This document shows positions 56,384 through 64,000 of a stretch of 64,000 bases of DNA, one piece after another (position 1 is the first letter of the stretch; every line of letters begins with the position of its first letter). Made by a program: the position numbers and the translations under genes. The notes under the pieces were generated by a model. That model worked only from the letters and a program-made list of their open reading frames with translations, was not told the origin of the DNA and did not search any database. The DNA comes from Silene conica (lineage: Eukaryota > Streptophyta > Magnoliopsida > Caryophyllales > Caryophyllaceae): contig CM055316.2 of assembly GCA_029255685.2 (NCBI GenBank), positions 68,897,237-68,961,236 on the forward strand. The letters run 5' to 3'.

Positions 56384-58941
56384 TTTTTGCAGAAAAGCAA
56401 AGGATCTTTATATCATAATATAAGAGTGAAAGAATACAAGACCCTAATACCAACTACAAAGGAGACCATAGTAGCCCCCCTTAAAAAAAACCTTTTAAAA
56501 AGGAAAAAAAACCAGAAAAAACGTCACAACAAACTGCAACGTTTTAAAAACTGGTTTGATGCACAAATGGATACTACCATAGTAGCAATATCCAAAATGA
56601 GCACCTGGCAACTAAGCCACTAGGCGTACAAAGACACAGTAAAAAAAACAGAATCAATGCAAGTTCCCATAAGCATTGTGATACATCCTTAGGTTAACAA
56701 CATATTTAATATGAGCCAAAAGCACTTGAGCAGAACTTCGAACTCCTTTGAAGATTCTATGATTCAGTTCTTGCCAAATGTGGTAGATAGTAGCCATAAG
56801 AGCGCATCGTCTTCGCTTCTTAACCCAACTTTGCCCCCGGTTATGGCTCGAAAACCAAAGAAACACCTCGGGCAGACTGTACGCATGGGCAGAAAAAGAA
56901 TAGCTATCCTGCACCATATTCCAAAGGGACTCAGTATACGGGCAGTGAAAAAACAAATGTATATGGCTTTCAGCATCATGTTCACACAAGACACACCGAT
57001 TCACCCATTGAAATCCTCTCTTGTGATAGAGGTCAACAGTGGCTAGAGTCCCCTGTGCTGCAAGTGCCCCCACGAACCCATGTTTAGGAGTAACATCCGG
57101 ATCATGCACTGTCGTATACCAATTCACAGTAGGAAAATGGGTTCGAAAAACATCATAGATACTAACAGGATCATAGTGATCAACATCCAAGAGCTGTTGC
57201 GCATTTGCCATACCCCCACGAGCGATTAAATCATCCCGAACAAGGAGAATGTTGTTCCAATACCAAGATGTGGCTGTATTTTTTTGGACAGACCAGATAT
57301 CCGTACCTTGCAGATTATAGGCCGTGATCCAGTGTGTCCAAATAGAGTCGTGCCCGTGGTGAATCTTCCAAATCCATTTCACCAAAGAGGCTTTGTTCCA
57401 GCTAAGGACTTCTTTAATGTCGAGCCCACCATCTCTTCTTGGCCGACAGAGGGCTAACCAGCTCTGGAAAACCAGTCTACGACCGTCATTATCAATCCCC
57501 CAAAGCAGATTTTTGCACATACGATTGACCCTCTTAACCACATTTTTGGGAAGCAACACACTAGCCCCCCAGAAATTGTTGATGCCAAAAAGGACTGTAT
57601 TAATAAGTTGAACACGCCCTGCATAGGTCAGGTGATGGTTAGTCCAGTGCTCAATCCTGTCCCTTAGCTTCTGCAACAAAGGAGCAAACATGGAGCTTGT
57701 CAGTCTAGAACTAAAAAGAGGCAACCCCAAATAAGTGAAGGGCATGTCTCCCTCAGCAAACCCTGTGGTAGTCGGAATAATATCACGAACAGCAGTAGGC
57801 ACTCCACCAAAATAAATCGAAGTTTTCATAGGATTAGCCGTCAAACCAGACAACAAGGAGAAGTGAGTAAGGCAATCAGCAACAGCTTGGACAGAAGGGA
57901 GGTCCCCCCTAGCAAAAACCAAAAGATCATCCGCAAAGACCAAGTGAGTTAGCTTAATTTTCACGCACTTAGGATGATAAGAGAACCCCTTACAATTAGG
58001 AAGTTGCCTAAGAAGCCGAGACAACACCTCCATACAAATCACGAAAAGATAGGGTGAGAGGGGGTCCCCTTGTCTCAACCCTCTCTTACCTCTAAAGAAC
58101 CCTTCGACAGACCCATTAATATTAAGAGAAAACCGAGGGGAAGTAACACAAGCCATGATCCACTTAACAAACATATTAGGCAACCCATAGGCAATGAGAC
58201 AATGATGAAGGAAAGTCCAATTGACGGAGTCAAAAGCTTTCCTAATGTCAACTTTGATAATGCAACGAGGGGTTAAATGAGCCCTAGCATATTTATGAGC
58301 CAACTCATGAGCAAGAAGGGAATTATCAAAAATGTCTCTACCTTGAACAAAAGCCGCTTGCTCAAGGCCAACAACCTCCCCCATAAAACCTTTAAGCCTA
58401 TTAGCAAGGATTTTGGTAATAGTCTTATAAAAAACAGTACAACAGGAAATGGGTCGAAAGTCCATAACACTACTAGGAGTCTGAGTCTTAGGGATGAGAG
58501 TGATGAGGGTACTGTTAGCAGCCTTAGGGAGCTTGCATTTCTGGAAAAACTCCATAATAGCAGCAACAAAATCATTACCAATCACATCCCAAGAGCTCTG
58601 AAAGAAGCCAGAACTAAAACCATCAATGCCAGGGCTGCTATTTTTATTAATAGAAGAAAGAGCAGCAAGAATTTCAACACTACCAATAGGAGCAAGAAGA
58701 GAGCCATGAGAATTCTGACCCAAATGACCAGCACAGAACAGATTAAGAGGGAGCTGCCCTACTGGAGAATCAGAGCCCAACAGTTGAGAATAGTAATCAA
58801 TAAAGGCCGTGGCAACCTCAGTAAATCCAGAGCAAAGACGACCCTTCGCATCTCTAATGGAACCAATAGTATTGGTCCTCTTTCTTGCAGCTAACCTGTC
58901 ATAAAAGAATTTTGTATTAGTATCATCCAACATAAGGTTAG
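56384..58941 (-). mobile_element. 5'-truncated L1-type LINE
   Basis: 2558 bp, poly-A on the minus strand (T-run 56380-56388) and a TSD TATCTCTTTT (56374-56383, 58942-58951). It holds the second half of ORF2 and a 3' UTR. The endonuclease part was lost at insertion. The unbroken frame suggests a young copy. Confidence 0.93.
56654..58933 (-). CDS. LINE ORF2 C-terminal part: reverse transcriptase and zinc-finger domain
   Basis: 759 codons without a stop. Starting just after the missing endonuclease, it shows the RT blocks LITLIPKTQTPSSVMDFRPI, DIRKAFDSVNW, GLRQGDPLSPYLF and the catalytic FADD at residues 333-336. Near the C terminus is the zf-RVT domain (CVLCEHDAESHIHLFFHCPY). In a full element this enzyme nicks target DNA and copies the RNA there. 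No RNase H domain follows, unlike the fragment at 8889-9220, so two LINE lineages are represented. The Met is internal; translation from this copy is unlikely. Confidence 0.93.
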   Translation of the reverse strand: MLDDTNTKFFYDRLAARKRTNTIGSIRDAKGRLCSGFTEVATAFIDYYSQLLGSDSPVGQLPLNLFCAGHLGQNSHGSLLAPIGSVEILAALSSINKNSSPGIDGFSSGFFQSSWDVIGNDFVAAIMEFFQKCKLPKAANSTLITLIPKTQTPSSVMDFRPISCCTVFYKTITKILANRLKGFMGEVVGLEQAAFVQGRDIFDNSLLAHELAHKYARAHLTPRCIIKVDIRKAFDSVNWTFLHHCLIAYGLPNMFVKWIMACVTSPRFSLNINGSVEGFFRGKRGLRQGDPLSPYLFVICMEVLSRLLRQLPNCKGFSYHPKCVKIKLTHLVFADDLLVFARGDLPSVQAVADCLTHFSLLSGLTANPMKTSIYFGGVPTAVRDIIPTTTGFAEGDMPFTYLGLPLFSSRLTSSMFAPLLQKLRDRIEHWTNHHLTYAGRVQLINTVLFGINNFWGASVLLPKNVVKRVNRMCKNLLWGIDNDGRRLVFQSWLALCRPRRDGGLDIKEVLSWNKASLVKWIWKIHHGHDSIWTHWITAYNLQGTDIWSVQKNTATSWYWNNILLVRDDLIARGGMANAQQLLDVDHYDPVSIYDVFRTHFPTVNWYTTVHDPDVTPKHGFVGALAAQGTLATVDLYHKRGFQWVNRCVLCEHDAESHIHLFFHCPYTESLWNMVQDSYSFSAHAYSLPEVFLWFSSHNRGQSWVKKRRRCALMATIYHIWQELNHRIFKGVRSSAQVLLAHIKYVVNLRMYHNAYGNLH

Positions 58942-59241
58942 TATCTCTTTTATATGGTTCAAATTTATCATAAAGTTTGATTATTTTCGTTAATAAAATT
59001 AAAATTGAAAATTAATTTCAATTTATATTTTCAACTTATAATAATCTTAAAAAAATAAACTAACTAATTCAATACCAGTAAATCAACTATCAATTATTTG
59101 GAGTCAAAATCATCCCCAGATTGATAACTTATATATTCCTCATTTAAATTTATGTTAAATTATATTTATACTAATTAATCAATATATTTACGAAATTTTT
59201 AAAAATCGGTCCGTACATTTTTTGTACGGACATAAAACTAG

Positions 59242-60427
59242 TAAAGGGAATATTTATCAAACGCTTGCAAACAAATTGGATAGTTTAAATTGTAATCAAA
59301 CTAGTTTTCGAACCGATGCACTGCACGGGTGGAAACGAAAGTATTATTAAAAGGAATAACTTACATATCTTTTGGATTTATAAAATTATTAAATTTTAGA
59401 AAATTTCACTTTGTCTACTACTCATACACTTTTGATAAGTTTGTGTTACTTACTTTTATTGGCAATACTATGATTTTTTTTTCCTCAAATTTTGATAAGT
59501 TATTGACAAATGGTCAAAATAAGCGGCTGAGGTACTTACACTTGTCATAATTGAGCTAATCCCAATAACCCCACCCGACTTCCAAATTCATGACTCAAGC
59601 TGGAAATGAACTCGAATTGTGTAAAAAAAATGGATAAGTAACTCCTTATATGAGACTCCCTTTCTGCCACTCATTTGTTTACTTAATCTATTTTGGGTGT
59701 CTCAATCAATTGTGTGTTGTATATATTAGGAATGTCTTTGATAAATAATTTGATACTTCACACTCAATTTTGATTCGCTTGTTATTTAATAATTGACATC
59801 TTCCTCATTCTTTGTTATTTATGTCCAAACCAAAGGTAAACGAATGATCCGGAAGAAAGGACGCAAGGGGGTTAAAACTTCATATTTTATTTACCCAATA
59901 ATTGTTACTCGTATTACACAAACTGGAACTACTACAATGCAGCACATGTTATTTTCCTACCCCGTGACATGTAAATGTCAATGTCAATGTTTACATTCTT
60001 ATACACATCCAGGTAAAGATGTACAAAATGGTTTTCCTACCCCAATGACATATCAATGTTCACGTTCTAAATTCCAATACCCCGTCGTAAAATTAAAACA
60101 AATCATATAAAATACATAGGACAAAAGCATATATGTAGGGCTTAATAATAAACTTATCACATGCATCCAAGTACGGTGTTATTTAACCGCATCTTAAGAA
60201 ATGTCAACTATGCATTTATAACATGAAGTATCAAAATAGTGGTAAATACAACCATAACCGTTGTGAAGACATTATTGGTTAGTGGTGTATTATCACTTTT
60301 GTAAAATTGTATGGTAGATATATATTTTTAAATTAACCTTATTTAAAGTAACTCCAAGTTAAAACAAATATAGTGAATAGTAGATTAGAGCGCAAAAAAA
60401 GATGAATCAAATGGATGATTTATTTAA
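59242..60427. other. AT-rich spacer with Helitron and MITE relics
   Basis: At 59301-59336 is a likely minus-strand Helitron end (CTAG followed by a bulged CCG-A-TGCA/TGCACGG hairpin). 59667-59860 may be a MITE. No gene. Confidence 0.4.
59667..59860. mobile_element. Possible Stowaway-like MITE
   Basis: Imperfect inverted ends CTCCCTTTCTGCCACTCATT and TCCTTTCTTCCGGATCATTC, both followed by TGTTTAC-like sequence. TSD unclear. Confidence 0.4.
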
Positions 60428-60437
60428 CATATATATA

Positions 60438-60482
<45 letters not shown>
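60428..60482. repeat. (TA)n microsatellite
   Basis: Nearly uninterrupted AT/TA run, directly followed by the AGAAGTAGGATCATATGAG segment. Confidence 0.95.
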
Positions 60483-60485
<3 letters not shown>

Positions 60486-61265
60486 GTAGGATCATATGAG
60501 TTGGTGTATATTTGGTGAGTTACACCTTTGAATCTGGACCATCCATTTTTAGTTTAGATTAGTGGCTGAGATTAAATCTCACAATTCATATATAAACCCA
60601 AAATTTCACCCCTCACTTCTTTTTTCCCCTCTTTTCAACTCCCCAACTGAAAACACTGTAAAACCTCCATAATTCTACCGCAAAACCTTCATCTTCTCCA
60701 GTAAAACCTCCATCATCTTGCTCATCTTTTCTTCGTCGATTTGTTCGCTCATTTCCGTCGCTAATCCATTCATATTCAGGTAATTTTTCGCATTCTTTCT
60801 CCAGTAAAACTTTTGATTTCGTTTTTCTTATATTTTCGCTAGTTTGTAGGTTTTTTAAGTTGATTTTTGCTGTGTTTTCTGTTGTTATTCTTCAATTTTG
60901 AGCAGTGTTTTTCATTAGGTAGTTCAATTAGAGTATTTGTGTACTTTTTTTTCTCGTTTTAGCATAATTTTAGGGTTTCTTTTCATCTTCTTCTTTGATT
61001 TTCGTCAATTTTTTAAAAATATTCGTTTATGTAGTTTTGTTTTACTTAAAACTGGTGTGTAATTCAATTAGTAACTTTGCATTATGTTTCCAGTTAAAAT
61101 TAGGGTTTCTTAATTGTATTTTCCAGATTTTTACCTGATTTTCGAATTTTGGTGTGTTTTTTCTTGTGCTTTTTCTTTAAATTAGCTTATATTGATGTTT
61201 AATGAAGATAATGTGTGTGTGTGTGTGTTATTGTAATATATTGATGTGGTTATTCTGCAGTGATA

Positions 61266-61388
61266 ATGGCACCTAAACGTAAGACCGAGGCTGAAGTTGG
61301 TAATAGAGCTGATTTGAAACGTTCAAAAGTAGTTTTCGTAAGGAAGGGGCATAATATTTCCCCTACAAGTCCAAGATTGAACATGTAA
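61266..61388 (+). CDS. First coding exon of an unrecognised spliced gene
   Basis: Starts MAPKRKTEAEVGNRADLKRS and is basic, nuclear-protein-like. The exon follows a good acceptor (TTCTGCAG at 61260) and ends at a strong donor (AT/GTAAGT at 61385), so the stop at 61386 lies in the intron signal. An upstream non-coding exon with donor CAG/GTAATT near 60780 fits a 5' UTR intron. A next acceptor at 62004 (TTTTAG) would add only a few residues before a stop. I recognise no family; it may be the start of a gene in a large transposon that runs off the window. Confidence in the exon is moderate, in any function nil. Confidence 0.45.
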   Translation: MAPKRKTEAEVGNRADLKRSKVVFVRKGHNISPTSPRLNM

Positions 61389-61445
61389 GTACACTTATTC
61401 TTCCCTTTTTTAGAGTTTCTGTTGATGCATCGCTTTTTTATTTGC

Positions 61446-63226
61446 TTTTCAGACAATTATTGTAATCGTCTCAGACTGTTATTGTAATTGTCTACGACTG
61501 TTATTGTATTCGTCTAAGACTGTTATTGTATTCCCTTTTTTATAATCGTTTCAGACAGTTATTGTAACCGTCCCAGACTGTTATTGTAATCGTCTAAGAC
61601 TGTTATTGTATTCGTCTGAGACTGTTATTGTAATAATCTAAGACTGTTATTGTATTCGTCTAAAACTGTTATTGTATTCCCTTTTTTACTATGAATTACA
61701 ATAACAGCTATTATGAATACAATAACAGCTATTTTAATGGTGTGTACACAGTTATTTTAATGTGTTTAGACAGTTATTTTAATGGTTTGTACACAGTTAT
61801 TTTAATGTGTTTAGACACTTCATTTAAATACAGTTATTGTATTATATAAGTTCTGTTATTATATTATAAAACTCAGTTATTGTATGCAGTAGTGACTTCA
61901 TGGGGGTGTTATTGTATTTTATGCATCACTTTATGTTTATTTAGCTCGTATGGTTCTTTGCAGTGCTTCGAAGATTGTTTAACACCTTTTTATTTTTGTT
62001 TTAGGTTTCTCAATTACATTTCTTGATGATGAAGAGAGATGTTGAGATATTTTTTGCATTTGTACACACAACGAAAAGAAGCAATGGAGAAAGAGTCTTG
62101 TTCAGCTGATGATGCTTCTACTTCTGTGTTTTGTAAAGCCTAGAATGTGTTATTTTTGTGACAGTTATTTTAATTGTCTCAGAGAGTTATTGTAATCATG
62201 TCAGACAGTTTATGTAATTGTGTTTTCAGACAGTTATTGTAATTGTGTTATCAAACAGTTATTGTAATGGTTTCAGGCAGTTATTTTAATGATTTTCACA
62301 CAGTTATTGTAATGGGTTCATACAGTTATTGTAATGGTTTTTACACAGTTATTGTATTATATAAGTCCTGTTATTGTATCTAGTAGTGACTTCATTCAAG
62401 ACAGTTATTGTATTATATAAGTTCTGTTATTGTATTTCCTTGTTTACACAGTTATTGCACAATGTCAAATATTGTATTGCATAATAATACCTGTTATTGT
62501 AATGCATAATGTTAATTATTGTATTGCATAATACATGTTATTGTATTCAGTTTTCCATTTTGTAATACCTGTTATTCTAATTCATAATAGTTGTTATTGT
62601 ATTCATAATAGCCGTTATTGTAATTCATATATAATACCTGTTATTGTAATGCATAATACATGTTATTGTATTCAGTTTTCCATTTTGTAGTACATGTTAT
62701 TGTAATTCATAATAGCTGTTATTGTATTCATAATAGCTGTTATTGTAATTCATAATACCTGTTATTGTAATGCATAATACATGTTATTGTATTCAGTTTT
62801 CCATTTTGTAGTACTTATTATTGTAATTCATAATAGCTATTATTGTATTCATAATAGCTGTTATTGTAATTGATAATAGCTGTTATTGTATTACATAATA
62901 CATGTTATTGTATTCAGTTTTCCATTTTGTAATACCTGTTATTGTAATTCATAATAGCTGTTATTGTATTCATAATAGTTGTTATTGTAATTTATAATAG
63001 CTGTTATTGTATTGCATAATACATGTTATTGTATTCAGTTTTCCATTTTGTAATACCTGTTATTGTAATGCATAATACATGTTATTGTATTCAGTTTTCC
63101 ATTTTGTAGTACTTATTATTGTAATTTATAATAGCTGTTATTGTATTCATAATAACTGTTATTGTAATTGATAATAGTTGTTATTGTATTACATAATACA
63201 TGTTATTGTATTCAGTTTTCCATTTT
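61446..63226 (+). repeat. TTATTGTA minisatellite with 121-bp higher-order period
   Basis: Dozens of copies of CTGTTATTGTAAT-like units 15-25 bp apart. To about 62450 the linkers vary (CGTCTAAGA, GGTTTACACA). From 62546 a regular unit marked by TTCAGTTTTCCATTTTGTA recurs at 62546, 62671, 62792, 62913, 63034, 63090 and 63211, mostly 121 bp apart. The array resumes after the hAT element at 63914 and runs to the window end. Confidence 0.9.
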
Positions 63227-63234
63227 GTAATACC

Positions 63235-63905
63235 TAGGGATGGAAGTCTCACCCTGACCCTGTGGATATCCATCCACCCGAAATTAAATGGGTGGGATAT
63301 GGATGATGATTTTTTTTACAATTTAGGGTGGGATATGGATATGGGTGAATTTAGGGTGGGGTATGGATCATGGTCTACCACCCGCTTACCACCCGGTGGA
63401 TATCCTAAATTAACAAGTATAATTATTTTTTTTCTAAAAAGTATTCATAAACATTTTGATTAGAAAAATGCTTTCAATTTGTAAAGTTTTTTTAAAATAA
63501 ACTTAGAAACTACTCGTTAATGTTTTGTTGCACTTTTTTTATGGGCGTGTAAAGCTTGTGCGGATTAGTTTCGCAGTTGTAAGTTGTAAAATTGTAAATA
63601 TGGTTAACAGGATTAAAATTTATGTTCAATTTTCTCAAAAAACTATGTAATCCGGAATTGCTTGGTAATGTACGCTTTAAATTTTATCGTCTTAGTTGTA
63701 TATTTTTGATATATCACCTTGAAATTTATGAGGGTGGAAATATCCAACGGGTGCCCACTCCACCCGCTTTACCCGGTGGATATAGATATGGATGGATGAA
63801 AAAATATTAAAAGGATAAGGGTGGGATATGGATAACCACAAATTAAATGGATATGGATATGGATATGGCTCCACCCCATCCATATCCCACCCATTGTCAT
63901 CCCTA
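63235..63905. mobile_element. hAT-like non-autonomous element
   Basis: 671 bp with inverted ends TAGGGATG and an exact 8-bp TSD GTAATACC (63227-63234, 63906-63913). Both ends are rich in GGATATGGATGGG / CCACCCG repeats that can pair across the element; the middle is AT-rich. No coding capacity. Confidence 0.85.
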
Positions 63906-63913
63906 GTAATACC

Positions 63914-64000
63914 TGTTATTGTAATTCATAATAGCTGTTATTATATTCATAATAGTTGTTATTGTTTCGAGATAGTTATTCAAAAGAATACCATTTCCAT
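63914..64000 (+). repeat. Continuation of the TTATTGTA minisatellite
   Basis: Same units as before the hAT element; cut by the window end. Confidence 0.85.

Larger units (their letters stand above)
56265..59241 (+). mobile_element. Short Helitron interrupted by a LINE
   Basis: Likely 5' end TCTTTATACTATAAAATC after an A. 3' end is the hairpin GTCCGTACA-(5 nt)-TGTACGGAC (59209-59231), then CTAG (59238-59241) before a T. Without the LINE it is about 410 bp. The 3' end is clear; the 5' end is less certain. Confidence 0.6.

Noticed and set aside
58277-58894. 205-codon plus-strand frame opposite the LINE
   Set aside because: Antisense of LINE ORF2, which has clear RT motifs on the other strand.
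59301-59336. Minus-strand Helitron 3' end
   Set aside because: The hairpin needs a bulge and no matching 5' end was found, so it is kept only as a relic.
63200-63883. Short frames on both strands near the window end
   Set aside because: They fall in the hAT-like element and its ATATGGAT repeats.

Overview
The window looks like repeat-rich, AT-rich nuclear DNA of a flowering plant (eudicot). A Caryophyllales origin is a guess from the general look of the repeats, not a measured result. Only two intact-looking host genes are visible. Nearly everything else is transposable elements, many nested and with readable target-site duplications (TSDs).

Layout: 1-1957 is the 3' part of a Ty1/copia element. 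2232-5634 holds two tandem minus-strand glycosyltransferase genes of the zeatin O-glucosyltransferase (UGT93-like) type. 6650-8804 is a LINE-type retrocopy of a TPR co-chaperone-like mRNA, with a 16-bp TSD and poly-A. 8889-9220 is a truncated LINE tail with a 17-bp TSD. 11512-12552 is a short Helitron. 13180-21074 is a nest: a solo LTR, then a copia remnant holding a complete TRIM and a 3-kb Ty3/gypsy solo LTR. 23940-26896 is an LTR element with a 5-bp TSD. 28282-34158 is a Helitron-family remnant followed by a Ty3/gypsy LTR, primer site and gag start.

34778-38698 is a decayed Mutator-like transposase gene whose last exons encode an OTU-type cysteine protease. 39568-42112 is a stack of MITEs and a copia solo LTR. 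44986-47600 is an internally deleted Mutator element with perfect 9-bp TSDs and about twelve palindromic subterminal repeats. 47843-51012 holds several MITEs and a second retroposed mRNA tail. 51770-55463 and 56265-59241 are Helitron-like elements; the second contains a 5'-truncated LINE with a 759-codon open frame. 60480-64000 holds the start of an unrecognised spliced gene and a large TTATTGTA-based minisatellite with a 121-bp higher-order period, interrupted by a hAT-type element.

How the parts relate: the two UGT genes probably glucosylate a cytokinin or similar small alcohol in the cytosol and arose by tandem duplication. The other coding sequence belongs to mobile elements or their by-products. 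The LINE fragments show an L1-like machinery has acted here, and that kind of machinery best explains the two mRNA-derived insertions.
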